Notes: a model not told the origin generated them from the letters alone. Counted from the stretch's first letter, positions 29,676-38,372 are shown. The stretch is DNA of 46,850 bases from an uncultured Pelagibacteraceae bacterium (GCA_902593405.1 CACJIB010000007.1:1-46850), one strand, 5' to 3'. Made by a program: numbers and translations.

Positions 29676-29888
29676 ATGAGTACACTACAAGGAAAAATTA
29701 AATGGTATAATGGTAAAAAGGGATATGGCTTCATTGAAAGAGATGATAAAGAAAAAGATGCCTTTGTCCACGCTTCAGCGGTAAAAGCTGCTGGTATGAG
29801 ATATCTCAATGAAGGTGATAAACTTGAATTCACATTAGAAGATGGTCCCAAAGGTCCTTCTGCAGTTAATTTAAAAAAAATAGACTAA
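29676..29888 (+). CDS. cspA: cold-shock protein (CSD)
   Basis: 70 residues, one cold-shock domain: GKIKWYNGKKGYGFIERDD includes RNP1 (KGYGFI), and DAFVHASAV is RNP2. It binds single-stranded RNA/DNA and acts as an RNA chaperone. It stands alone, between a good -10 and the only clear intrinsic terminator in the window, so it has its own transcript. cspA is used as a family name; the paralogue cannot be told. Confidence 0.93.
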   Translation: MSTLQGKIKWYNGKKGYGFIERDDKEKDAFVHASAVKAAGMRYLNEGDKLEFTLEDGPKGPSAVNLKKID

Positions 29889-29902
29889 TTTAGAAATTAT
29901 TT

Positions 29903-29945
29903 AAAAGGGCGTTTTATCTATCAAATAGATAAACGTCCTTTTTTT
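29903..29945 (+). terminator. intrinsic terminator after the cold-shock gene
   Basis: AAAAGGGCGTTTTATCTAT pairs with ATAGATAAACGTCCTTTT around a CAA loop, with one bulged T and one G-T pair, followed by T7. The A-tract/T-tract symmetry means it could also work in the other direction. Confidence 0.85.
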
Positions 29946-30119
29946 ATTTAGACCTTGAATATTAATTTTTTTTGTCTAAAAGACTGCTCATGAATATAAA
30001 TATTACATACAGAAAGACTTTTAGAAGTACTCACAGAAACTGTTTCCATAGCCAGTAGGCTATTTATTTATATTATAATTTTAAATCCACATAAAATAAG
30101 ATAAAAACAAAGAGGATAA
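29946..30119. other. unassigned intergenic region with small inverted repeats
   Basis: 174 nt between the cold-shock terminator and tRNA-His. It has an inverted repeat TTTAGAC/GTCTAAA (29947-29953/29974-29980), CTAAAAG/CTTTTAG (29976-29982/30018-30024, mutually exclusive with the first), and a hairpin ATAGCC-AGTA-GGCTAT (30048-30063) followed by T-rich sequence. No protein-coding frame is convincing. It may hold a small RNA, or only AT-rich chance structure. Confidence 0.3.
30074..30079 (+). promoter_or_regulatory. -10 box for tRNA-His and hisS
   Basis: A TATAAT 40 nt upstream of the tRNA-His 5' end. No convincing -35. Because hisS starts 4 nt after the tRNA, this promoter could drive tRNA-His, hisS, hisZ and hisG together. 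Confidence 0.45.
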
Positions 30120-30194
30120 GCCCGGGTGGTGTAATGGTTAGCACGGAAGTTTGTGGAACTTTAAGTTTGAGTTCGACTCTCAGCCCGGGTACCA
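30120..30194 (+). tRNA. tRNA-His (GTG), no G-1, A73
   Basis: A 75-nt tRNA. Acceptor GCCCGGG pairs with CCCGGGT, the discriminator is A, the CCA is encoded, and the base before position 1 is A. It therefore lacks the otherwise near-universal G-1:C73 identity pair, as known for many alphaproteobacteria. The anticodon loop TTGTGGA gives GTG, and the T-loop TTCGACT is normal. Confidence 0.93.
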
Positions 30195-30198
30195 AAAA

Positions 30199-31593
30199 AT
30201 GAATAAAGAAAAAAAATTAATTCCTGGATTACCTCCAGGATTTGAAGATCGTTGGGATAAAAAACTTCTTCTCAAAAAAAAGCTTTTAAAAGCTATTGAG
30301 AATAATTTTATTAAATTTGGAGCTGAGGCTCTGGAAACCCCTTCGTTTGAGATAAGTGAAAATATAGGATCTTTTTTGGCAGAAGATGAAGCTAATCCTA
30401 TGTCTGATGTATTCTCATTTCAGGATGGAGAAAAAAGCATTACTCTTAGGTATGATCTTTCAAGCCCACTAGCTAGATTTGTTGCTCAAAATAATCAAGA
30501 GCTTCCGTCAATCTTTAAAAGATATGCCATCCAAAATGTCTTTAGAAATGAAAAGGCTGGTAATGGAAGGTACAGGGAATTTATGCAAGCAGATTTTGAT
30601 ATTGTTGGAAATGTTAATCCTGCCCAGGCAAATGCTGAGCTTTGTAATTTAATATCAAGTACTTTGCTAGATTGTGGTCTTAAAAAAGATCAATTTACAA
30701 TTAACATCAGTAATAGAAAAATAGTTCAAGGATTAATTGATGATTTAAAAATATCAGAAGAAAAGCAAGTAAAAGTAATTAGGGCAATTGATAAATTAGA
30801 TAAACCAGGTTTTGGTTTAAAAGGTGTTGAAGATCTTCTTAAAAAAGAGAGAAAAGATATAAGTGGTGCAGTCACTAAGGGTGCAGATTTAAACGATGAA
30901 CAAGCATCTGAAATACTAAATTTTTTAAAAATTAAAGATTTAAAAGAATTAAAAGAAACATTAAAAAATCCATTGTCTCAAGAAGGTATAAAAGAATTAG
31001 AACAAGTATTTGAAGTATTGGGTTACAGTTCAAATTTAAATCAGGTCAAAACAAATTTTACAATTGTCAGGGGATTGGCTTATTATTCAGATTTCATTGT
31101 TGAAACAAATCTAAATTTTAAAGTCACAAATAACAAAGGCAAAGAGGTCGATATAGGCAGTATTTGTTCTGGAGGAGCCTATGCAAAATTAATTTCGAGA
31201 TTTAAAGGTGTGGATATTCCAGGCACCGGAATTAGTTTTGGTGTTGATCGATTGTTATTTGCTTTAATGCAATTGGATCAAGTAAAAGTAGATAATCAAA
31301 AACCAGTTTTAGTTTGTGTAATGGATGAAAAATATCTTAAAAATTACTATGAAATTTTAGATCTTTTAAGAAATAATAATATTAATGCTGAAATTTTTTT
31401 AGATACAAAAAAAAATTTAGGTAAGCAACTAACCCTAGCAAATAAACGTGAGTTGGATGTTGCAATAATATGTGGTGAAAATGAATTTAATGAAAATACA
31501 GTCACTATAAAAAGTCTCAAAGGCGTTAAGGGTGAAAACAATAAAACATTTCCAAAAGAAAATTTAATCGATGAAGTCAAAAAACTTATCTGA
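30199..31593 (+). CDS. hisS: histidyl-tRNA synthetase
   Basis: 464 residues from ATG 30199, four bases after tRNA-His; an earlier in-frame start would lie inside the tRNA. Class II motif 2 is in IQNVFRNEKAGNGRYREFMQADFDIVG, the histidine-specific loop is RGLAYYSDFIVE, motif 3 is GISFGVDRLLFAL, and a C-terminal anticodon-binding domain follows (VLVCVMDEKYL onwards). It charges tRNA-His. It overlaps hisZ by 23 nt. The enzyme must recognise a tRNA without G-1, so its motif 2 loop should be of the alphaproteobacterial type (inference). Confidence 0.95.
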   Translation: MNKEKKLIPGLPPGFEDRWDKKLLLKKKLLKAIENNFIKFGAEALETPSFEISENIGSFLAEDEANPMSDVFSFQDGEKSITLRYDLSSPLARFVAQNNQELPSIFKRYAIQNVFRNEKAGNGRYREFMQADFDIVGNVNPAQANAELCNLISSTLLDCGLKKDQFTINISNRKIVQGLIDDLKISEEKQVKVIRAIDKLDKPGFGLKGVEDLLKKERKDISGAVTKGADLNDEQASEILNFLKIKDLKELKETLKNPLSQEGIKELEQVFEVLGYSSNLNQVKTNFTIVRGLAYYSDFIVETNLNFKVTNNKGKEVDIGSICSGGAYAKLISRFKGVDIPGTGISFGVDRLLFALMQLDQVKVDNQKPVLVCVMDEKYLKNYYEILDLLRNNNINAEIFLDTKKNLGKQLTLANKRELDVAIICGENEFNENTVTIKSLKGVKGENNKTFPKENLIDEVKKLI

Positions 31594-32623
31594 AAACATC
31601 CTTAGATCAGTAAAATCTAAGGGTTTTAAATATATTGATTTACCTTCAGTAATTGAGGCTAATCACATTGTTCAAAGATCAGGAGAAAATTTTAGAAAGT
31701 TTATCTTCTCCTTTACTGATCAGAATGGAAGCGAGTTGTGTTTAAGACCAGATTTAACAATTGTATCTTGTTTAAGGTATTTGGAAAATAATTTAAAAGG
31801 TAAGGAAAAAATTTTCTACAGTGGTCAAGCTTATCGAAAATCACAAAACAAAAAAGACTCAATCATTAGAAATCAAATTGGATTTGAAATTTTAGGATCT
31901 AAGGATGAGAAAAATGACGATAAAGAAATTATAAATACATCTCTTAAATCACTTCAAAATATCAAATATTCTTCAGGAACACTGACTATTGGAAATGTTG
32001 AAATATTTAATTTGTTAATTTCAAAATTGGATATTCCAAAGAGATGGAAGCTAAGATTAGCCAGACACTTCTGGAGAGAAGAATATTTTAATGATTTATT
32101 AAAAAGATTAGAAACTAATTCAGATGTTGATCCAACAATTGTAGAAATAGATAAAAAGCGTTACGTGAAAATGCTTAAAGATGATTTATCAAATATTGTT
32201 GCAGGAAGAACAATTAATGAAATATTAAAAAGGTTTGATCAGAAAATAAAAGATCCTAGAAGAGCCAGTAAAGGAAAGAATGTTTCAAAAATAATTAAAG
32301 ATTTCTTAAAAATTAAATGTCCCATAAATAAAGCAGCAATTGAGTTAAATAAATTTTTTAAAAAAAACAAAATAAATCTAGCTGTAGATCAAAAATATTT
32401 TCCAATCTCTAATAATAAGGTTTCAAAATTAAATGTAGTATTTTCAACATCCTTTGGAAGACAATTAGAATATTACACTGGGATGGTTTTTAAAATTGAT
32501 ATTAAATCTAAAAACTCATTAAAAAATATTATTAATGGTGGTCGTTATGATGGTTTAATTTCAGACTTAGGATCAAAAAAACAAACTCCAGCAGTAGGTG
32601 CTGCTTTAAATTTAAATTACTAA
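31571..32623 (+). CDS. hisZ: ATP phosphoribosyltransferase regulatory subunit
   Basis: 350 residues. A HisRS catalytic-domain paralogue: a class II-like core (LCLRPDLTIVSCLRYL, KIFYSGQAYRKSQNK, RQLEYYTGMVFKI, INGGRYDGLISDLG) with no anticodon-binding domain. HisZ assembles with the short form of HisG and is needed for its activity and feedback control by histidine. It starts inside hisS and its stop shares one base with hisG (TAATG). Confidence 0.92.
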   Translation: MKSKNLSENILRSVKSKGFKYIDLPSVIEANHIVQRSGENFRKFIFSFTDQNGSELCLRPDLTIVSCLRYLENNLKGKEKIFYSGQAYRKSQNKKDSIIRNQIGFEILGSKDEKNDDKEIINTSLKSLQNIKYSSGTLTIGNVEIFNLLISKLDIPKRWKLRLARHFWREEYFNDLLKRLETNSDVDPTIVEIDKKRYVKMLKDDLSNIVAGRTINEILKRFDQKIKDPRRASKGKNVSKIIKDFLKIKCPINKAAIELNKFFKKNKINLAVDQKYFPISNNKVSKLNVVFSTSFGRQLEYYTGMVFKIDIKSKNSLKNIINGGRYDGLISDLGSKKQTPAVGAALNLNY

Positions 32624-33315
32624 TGACAAAAAATATTTTAAATATTGGAGTTCCAAGCAAAGGTAGACTTAGAAAAGATGTCTTAAATATTTTTAAAAAA
32701 AATAAATTAAATCTCATTTCTGAAAGAGGAGAAAGAGATCTTTTAGGATCTATAAAACAATTTAAAAATATTAAGATTTTATATCTTCATGCAAGAGAGA
32801 TCATCGAAAGACTTGGAGACGGATCTTTGGACATAGGTTTTTCTGGCTTTGATTTATTAAAGGAAAGTGAAATTAACACTCAAAAGAAAATTAATGTTTT
32901 AAAAAGATATGATTTTGGTAAGGCTACATTAGTAGTCGCAATTCCTGATCCATGGATAGATGTACAAACAGTTGCAGATTTAGAAGAAATTGCATTTGAA
33001 TTTAAAGATAAGAAAAAGAAAAGATTAAGAGTAGCAACAAAATATCCAAACTTAACAAGGGAATTTTTGTTTTCAAAGGGTGTTACCCAATTCAAATTAA
33101 TTGATAGTTTGGGTGCAACTGAAGCTTATCCTTTTACAGGCTCATCGGAAATAATTACAGATATCACTTCTACCGGAGAAACGTTAAAAGCAAACAATCT
33201 ACGTATTTTAAAGGATGGAGAAATATTAAGATCAGAGGCCTGCATGATGATTTCTAAGTCATCCAATAATAAAATGGGTCTTAAAAAAATAGTAAAATTA
33301 CTTTCTAAAAATTAA
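32623..33315 (+). CDS. hisG: ATP phosphoribosyltransferase, short form
   Basis: It condenses ATP and PRPP in the first step of histidine synthesis. 230 residues, with the catalytic periplasmic-binding-like fold and no C-terminal ACT-like domain, so it is the HisZ-dependent short type. GVPSKGRLRKD, LGDGSLDIGFSGFDLLKES, and TSTGETLKANNLRIL (PRPP-binding region) are visible. It forms an operon with hisZ and hisS. Confidence 0.95.
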   Translation: MTKNILNIGVPSKGRLRKDVLNIFKKNKLNLISERGERDLLGSIKQFKNIKILYLHAREIIERLGDGSLDIGFSGFDLLKESEINTQKKINVLKRYDFGKATLVVAIPDPWIDVQTVADLEEIAFEFKDKKKKRLRVATKYPNLTREFLFSKGVTQFKLIDSLGATEAYPFTGSSEIITDITSTGETLKANNLRILKDGEILRSEACMMISKSSNNKMGLKKIVKLLSKN

Positions 33316-33429
33316 GTCTTTCCAATAAATTAGTATAATTTTGATAATATCTAGATTTCTAATAATTGCATAAAGTGCAACAATAACACAAATAATAAAG
33401 AATATTTTTAATACTAAAATTAGTTCCAT
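33298..33429 (-). CDS. possible 43-residue membrane peptide
   Basis: In the gap between hisG and rmuC the minus strand has an ATG frame whose product begins MELILVLKIFFIICVIVALY and ends WKDLIFRK: one strongly hydrophobic helix and a short basic tail. It overlaps the hisG 3' end by 18 nt. AT-rich sequence yields such frames by chance, so this is tentative. It is the only candidate in the 178-nt gap. Confidence 0.25.
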   Translation of the reverse strand: MELILVLKIFFIICVIVALYAIIRNLDIIKIILIYWKDLIFRK

Positions 33430-33493
33430 AAAGTATTTTTAAATATTTAAATACATTAATCAAATATTTACGATAAAATAAAAAATTAGAATC

Positions 33494-34591
33494 ATGGATA
33501 ATATATTGTTAATTTTACTAGTTTTGTTATTAGGTGGCGTTTTAGCTATTCTTTATCTAAATTTAAAAACTAAGCCAAAAGATGAAAATGAAAACAAAGA
33601 AGCTGAGGAAATAGCTAATTTAAAATCAGAAATATCAAGTTTAAAAGATACCTTAAACACTACAATCAATAGCTCACTTGGTGCAATGTCGACTTCATTT
33701 AATAATCTATCAACTGGGGTTACTAAAGATATGACTGAAACTTTAACCAAGGTAGAGGAAAAGGTTGGTAATTTTAATCAACAAGTTCAACTATTAAATC
33801 AAAGCCAAGAGGGGATAACTAAAATTTTAGCTGGGGTTAAGAAATATGGAACTCTTGCAGAATTTAGCTTAGATGCTCTAATTAAAGATTTGCTACCAGC
33901 CTCTCAATTCATGACGAATGTTAAAATGAAAGAGGATACCAGTGAAAATGTTGAATTTGCAATAAAGCTTCAAGGAGATGTTTTAGTTCCTGTTGATAGT
34001 CATTTTCCAATAGAAAAATTCAAAGCAATTACAGATGGTCATGACGCGGAAGACAAAAGGGCTGTAGCAGATGCTAGAGCAAAATTAGCCTCAGCGTTTA
34101 AAGTAAAAGCTAAAAGTGTTAATGAAAAATATATTGTTCCACCAAAAACTACTGATTTTGCAATCGTATATGCTCCTACAGAAAGTTTATACAAAGAGTT
34201 AACCGAATACCAAGATCCAAGTACAAAAGAATTATTAACTCAAGAGTTAATGAAAAAATATAAAGTTGTAATATGTGGACCTAATACTCTTTCTGCTTAC
34301 TTACAGTCTTTACATATGGGATTTCAATCATTGAAAGTACAAAAAGGAGCAACAGAAATTTATAATCATTTAAAAACAATCAGCACAAGATTTTCTAAAC
34401 ATTTTGACAACATTATAGTTCTTAGAAAAAAATTAGAGGATGCTATGGGAGTTGTTGATAAATTTGGAACTGATGCAAGATCAATTTCAAGAACCTTAGA
34501 AAATATTAAAGATCCCGAGCAGGTTGAGAAAGCTGTACAAACTGAAAACGTGGAAAAATTTGTTGAACGAAATAGGCAGCTTAAAAATTAA
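33494..34591 (+). CDS. rmuC: RmuC-family protein
   Basis: 365 residues. An N-terminal membrane anchor (about 4-21), a coiled coil (about 35-115), then the RmuC domain: FAIKLQGDVLVPVDSHFPIEKF, RAKLASAFKVKAKSVNEKYI, TDFAIVYAPTESLYKEL, VVICGPNTLSAYLQSLHMGFQSL and the helical C-terminus. RmuC is a predicted PD-(D/E)XK-related nuclease that limits DNA inversion at short inverted repeats and, in some settings, defends against foreign DNA. It heads a three-gene nuclease group. Confidence 0.92.
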   Translation: MDNILLILLVLLLGGVLAILYLNLKTKPKDENENKEAEEIANLKSEISSLKDTLNTTINSSLGAMSTSFNNLSTGVTKDMTETLTKVEEKVGNFNQQVQLLNQSQEGITKILAGVKKYGTLAEFSLDALIKDLLPASQFMTNVKMKEDTSENVEFAIKLQGDVLVPVDSHFPIEKFKAITDGHDAEDKRAVADARAKLASAFKVKAKSVNEKYIVPPKTTDFAIVYAPTESLYKELTEYQDPSTKELLTQELMKKYKVVICGPNTLSAYLQSLHMGFQSLKVQKGATEIYNHLKTISTRFSKHFDNIIVLRKKLEDAMGVVDKFGTDARSISRTLENIKDPEQVEKAVQTENVEKFVERNRQLKN

Positions 34592-34628
34592 TTTCTTTTT
34601 TTCCTTAATAACGTCTATAAGAAATCTC

Positions 34629-35315
34629 ATGCAGTGGAATCAAAAATATGATTATCCAAAATCATCAAGAGCAACAGTTGATGGCATTAGAAGATACTTA
34701 TTAGGGGGAACAAAATTACCAAGTGTCACTTCAATTTTAGATGCAACTCGATCTGAAGAAGATAAAGCAGCATTAGCAAATTGGAGAGAAAGAACTGGGC
34801 AAAAAGAGGCTGAGGCAATTACAAAAGCAGCAAGTAGTAGAGGTTCTCAAATGCACAACTATTTAGAGTCTTATTTACTTGGAAGAGAAAATTTAAGTTT
34901 TTTTGAAGATAACGAACAATACAAATTAATGGCTAAAGAAATTATAGAAAAAGGTTTGAAAAATAGATTGGATGAAATTTGGGGTGTTGAATGCACTCTT
35001 TATTATCCAGAAAAGTATGCAGGTACTGCTGATTGTGTTGGAGTTTATGAAGGAAAAGAAACAATAATTGATTTTAAACAAAGTAATAAACCTAAAAAGG
35101 CTGAATATATAGATTCATGGCTTCTTCAAACAAGTGCATATTCATTGGCACATAACATTGTGTATAACTCCAATATCACTTCTTGTGTAATTTTGGTTTG
35201 CACAGTAGATAAATTATTCCAAGAGTTTAAAATTCAAGGGCATGATTTAATTGTTTATCAAAATTTGTTTTTGGGAAGATTAAAAAAATTTAATGAGCTA
35301 TCTGACTTAACTTAG
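34629..35315 (+). CDS. PD-(D/E)XK exonuclease, MGME1-like
   Basis: 228 residues from ATG 34629, 37 nt after rmuC; an earlier in-frame start lies inside rmuC and adds an unlikely stretch. Active-site residues can be assigned: His76 (RGSQMHNYLE), Glu121, Asp135 in YAGTADCVGVY, Asp148 and Lys150 in TIIDFKQ, and Gln167/Tyr171 in WLLQTSAY. The GTAD...DFKQS...Q layout is that of the RecB/Cas4-type exonucleases and closely resembles mitochondrial MGME1, which degrades single-stranded DNA ends. Related genes also occur in phages. It lies 6 nt before exonuclease I. Confidence 0.85.
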   Translation: MQWNQKYDYPKSSRATVDGIRRYLLGGTKLPSVTSILDATRSEEDKAALANWRERTGQKEAEAITKAASSRGSQMHNYLESYLLGRENLSFFEDNEQYKLMAKEIIEKGLKNRLDEIWGVECTLYYPEKYAGTADCVGVYEGKETIIDFKQSNKPKKAEYIDSWLLQTSAYSLAHNIVYNSNITSCVILVCTVDKLFQEFKIQGHDLIVYQNLFLGRLKKFNELSDLT

Positions 35316-35321
35316 GATTTT

Positions 35322-36758
35322 ATGGATAAAATAATAATTTACGATACAGAAACAACAAATAGTACAATTTGGGGCTCAATAATTGAAGTAGGTGCTGTAG
35401 TTGTTGATAAAAACTTAAAAGAAATTGGTAAGCTAAATATTCGTGGCAGAATGCCTGAAGGTGAAGTTCCAAGCGCAAAGGCCTTATTAGTTAACTCAAC
35501 AAGTATTGATTTACTTACCAAAGGCAATTACTCGCATTATGATTTTTTAGGAGCTGTAGAAAACTTCTTCTCAAAAGCTGCACCAGCATTGTTTATGGGT
35601 TGGAGTAATTTAAATTTTGATAGACGAATGTTTCATTTTAATTTTTTCAAAGGAAACAGATATCCTTACATCACACATTCTTCACCTAATAAAGAACATG
35701 ATGGCTTACATGTTGCAAGAGTGGCTCAAACCTTAAATCCTGAAACATTAAAGACTGAATTAACAGAAGCTGGTAATGAAAGTCTTGCTCTAGAGGGTTT
35801 AGCCAGACAACAAGGATTTGATACATCTCAACAACATACAGCTTATCATGATGCGTTCACAAGCTTAAAAATTCTCAGAATTATAAAAGATAAACACAAA
35901 GATAATTGGGAAAATTTCTTAAGCACATCAACAAAAAATAGCGTTGAAACTATTTTAAAAAGTGAGGGGATTTATTCAATATTTGAAAATGTTAAAGGAA
36001 AAAATATGATGTACCTTGTTTCTACATTACATCCAGATCATTGTTTTCATCCATCATATGCATCTTGGGGATATTTATTTGATTTAAGAAGAGATCCAGA
36101 ACCATTGTTAAACTTATCAGTAAATGATCTTAAAGTTTATTTAAAAAAGTTTAGTCCAAAAGCACTTAGAGTAATCAAAACAAACAAAGCTCCAGTTGTG
36201 TTAGATAAAAAGTTTGCATTAAAGGAAAAGGCGTACACAGACTTGGATTTAGAAACCATTCAAAAAAGAGCAAAAATGGTTAGAAATAGTGAAAATTTTT
36301 GTAAAAATATTCAAATTATTAATAGGGAAGCAGCTGAAGAAAAAGCTCAAACTCAAACTCAAGAAGATTTATTACCAGAAGAAACTTTATATGAAAAATT
36401 TATTCCTAATAAAGATACACAATTGTTTAAAACTTGGCATAGTTCCTCTTGGGAAGATAAATTAAGAATGTTGGATAAGTTTCAAGATAAAAGATGTAGT
36501 TGGTTTGGGCAAAAAATTATTTATCAAGAAGCACCACATATTTTGCCACCAGATTTATATAAAAATATAAAAAGTGAAATTGCTAGACGAATTTTAAGTA
36601 AAAATAGAGAAAAATGGCAAACCATAGGAATGGCTTATCAAGAAATTGATACCTTAAGAGATCAAGCATCAAATCGAGATGATGAAGAAGAACTAAAAAA
36701 ATTAGATGAAATAAATGAATTTATTATGTCTATAGAAAAAAAATATGAAATTGCCTAG
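35322..36758 (+). CDS. sbcB: exodeoxyribonuclease I (SbcB)
   Basis: 478 residues. An N-terminal DEDDh exonuclease domain, with Asp8 and Glu10 in YDTETTN, Asp in NLNFDRRMF and His/Asp in TAYHDAFTSL, is followed by the ExoI-specific SH3-like and C-terminal helical region (e.g. LFDLRRDPEPLLNLS). It degrades single-stranded DNA 3' to 5' in recombination and mismatch repair. It is last in the rmuC group; thioredoxin follows after 34 nt. Confidence 0.92.
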   Translation: MDKIIIYDTETTNSTIWGSIIEVGAVVVDKNLKEIGKLNIRGRMPEGEVPSAKALLVNSTSIDLLTKGNYSHYDFLGAVENFFSKAAPALFMGWSNLNFDRRMFHFNFFKGNRYPYITHSSPNKEHDGLHVARVAQTLNPETLKTELTEAGNESLALEGLARQQGFDTSQQHTAYHDAFTSLKILRIIKDKHKDNWENFLSTSTKNSVETILKSEGIYSIFENVKGKNMMYLVSTLHPDHCFHPSYASWGYLFDLRRDPEPLLNLSVNDLKVYLKKFSPKALRVIKTNKAPVVLDKKFALKEKAYTDLDLETIQKRAKMVRNSENFCKNIQIINREAAEEKAQTQTQEDLLPEETLYEKFIPNKDTQLFKTWHSSSWEDKLRMLDKFQDKRCSWFGQKIIYQEAPHILPPDLYKNIKSEIARRILSKNREKWQTIGMAYQEIDTLRDQASNRDDEEELKKLDEINEFIMSIEKKYEIA

Positions 36759-36792
36759 TTGACTTTAAGGCCCTAATTAATAGAAAGGATAT

Positions 36793-37110
36793 ATGCTTAC
36801 AAATTTTAAAGACGAAGATTTTGATACTAAAATTAAAAATGAAGATGTTTCAGTCATTCAGTTTTCAGCTGAATGGTGTGGTCCATGTAAGGCACTAAAA
36901 CCAGTAATGGATAAATTATCTGATGAATATAAAGATAAGGCTGGTTTTTATTATGCTGATGTTGAAGATGGTGGAATAAACACTGGAAGTGCAGCAGGGA
37001 TCAGAGGTGTTCCAACAGTTATTATCTATAAAAAAGGTGTTGAAGTAGATAGAAAAGTTGGTGGCGTTCCAGAAAGCCATATGAAAGAATTTTTAGATAA
37101 AAATATTTAA
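36793..37110 (+). CDS. trxA: thioredoxin
   Basis: 105 residues with the dithiol active site WCGPC (28-32), cis-Pro in RGVPTVIIY and the C-terminal GGVPESHMKEFL helix. A disulphide reductase for ribonucleotide reductase and other cytoplasmic proteins. An AAAGGA lies about 6 nt before the ATG. It overlaps convergent folC by 4 nt. It stands beside folC, as in several alphaproteobacteria. The paralogue name is a best guess. Confidence 0.93.
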   Translation: MLTNFKDEDFDTKIKNEDVSVIQFSAEWCGPCKALKPVMDKLSDEYKDKAGFYYADVEDGGINTGSAAGIRGVPTVIIYKKGVEVDRKVGGVPESHMKEFLDKNI

Positions 37111-38372
37111 TTCAAACTTAATACTTCAGCAGCCCCATACAAAGATCCTGTAATTAATAAAAGATCACCTTCTTTTAAATCAATTGATTTAATCGCTTGC
37201 TTGATATCTGGTTGATATTGAACATTGGTCATACTTTTAAATTTTTCTTTCAAATCTTTTCCACTAATAGAGTTAGGCTGAGTTTTTAAATCTATAGTAG
37301 TTATGGAAGTAATATCTTTGAAGTAACTGATATATTTTTCATGTTCTTTGTTTGCCATCATTCCAATTATAACATGTTTATTACAATCCAAGCTTTGAAG
37401 ATATTCATTTAATGCTTTAGCACCACCTTCGTTGTGGCTTCCATCTATTATAAATCTATTATTTTTAACTAATTCTTTTAATTTACCAGATTTAATTTCC
37501 TGAAGCCTAGCTAAGCTAGATATATTTTTAATACCTTTTTTTATGTGTTCATCCCTTATCTCAAGATCTAGAGTTCTAAGAGTTGCTATTGCAGTAGATA
37601 TATTTTCTAATTGATATTGACCAAGCACATTAGGCATAGGAAGTTTTAATCCGCCAAATTTATCCTCATAGTAGAAGAAATCATTTTCATTAACTGAGTA
37701 ACTAAAATCATCATTAAAAAATACTTTATTAGATTTATTTTGAGAAATAGTATTTTTAATACAATCCATCGTCTCTTTAGTGCTTTGTTTTGCTACAATA
37801 ATGTTTGAATTTAAAAGTGTAGATGTTTTTTCAAATACAATTTGTTCGATTGTTTGTTTATCTTTTGGAAGCCAATCTAGATGATCTTTGCTTATGGATG
37901 TAACAATACTTGCCAGATTAGTTTCTAGAATATTGACAGCATCAAAACGATGAAACAAGCCGCTTTCTATTAAGTTGATGTTACCTGGATATTGTGCCGC
38001 TTTATAAAAAAAGCAAGCTGATAACATCTCAAACACTGTTATTGATTGATTATTATTAATTTTTTCAACTTCTTCCAATACATCAGCTAACTCATCATCA
38101 TTTAATTCCTTGTTGCCAAAAATAAATCTTTCATTAATTTTTTGAATATGCGGACTTGTGTAAACATTGCATTTGAAATTTGCTTCTTTAAGAATTGAAT
38201 AAGCAGCTTGAATTGTAGAATTTTTACCATTAGTTCCTACAATTGATATTGCTTTAATTTTGTTCTGTGGATTTCCTAGTTTTTCACAAAGTTTTTTAAT
38301 TCTATCAAGTGATAGGTCTATTTCTTTAGGATGCAACTTTTGAAAGTTGCTGAGAATCTTCTGAAGTTTCAT
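37107..38372 (-). CDS. folC: dihydrofolate synthase / folylpolyglutamate synthase
   Basis: It adds glutamate to dihydropteroate and to folates. 421 residues from ATG 38372; a GTG four codons upstream (38384) is an alternative. LHPKEIDLSLDRIKKL is the family N-terminus. The P-loop reads GTNGKNST where GTNGKGS is usual, so one Gly is replaced by Asn. SKDHLDWL, GQYQLENISTAIATL and DGSHNEGGAKAL are further Mur-ligase-type segments. It overlaps the accD end by 47 nt and closes the minus-strand operon. Confidence 0.92.
   Translation of the reverse strand: MKLQKILSNFQKLHPKEIDLSLDRIKKLCEKLGNPQNKIKAISIVGTNGKNSTIQAAYSILKEANFKCNVYTSPHIQKINERFIFGNKELNDDELADVLEEVEKINNNQSITVFEMLSACFFYKAAQYPGNINLIESGLFHRFDAVNILETNLASIVTSISKDHLDWLPKDKQTIEQIVFEKTSTLLNSNIIVAKQSTKETMDCIKNTISQNKSNKVFFNDDFSYSVNENDFFYYEDKFGGLKLPMPNVLGQYQLENISTAIATLRTLDLEIRDEHIKKGIKNISSLARLQEIKSGKLKELVKNNRFIIDGSHNEGGAKALNEYLQSLDCNKHVIIGMMANKEHEKYISYFKDITSITTIDLKTQPNSISGKDLKEKFKSMTNVQYQPDIKQAIKSIDLKEGDLLLITGSLYGAAEVLSLN

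Noticed and set aside
30048..30063. ATAGCC-AGTA-GGCTAT hairpin as an intrinsic terminator
   Set aside because: The stem is only 6 bp and the following T run is interrupted by A; there is already a strong terminator about 100 nt upstream and no gene in between.
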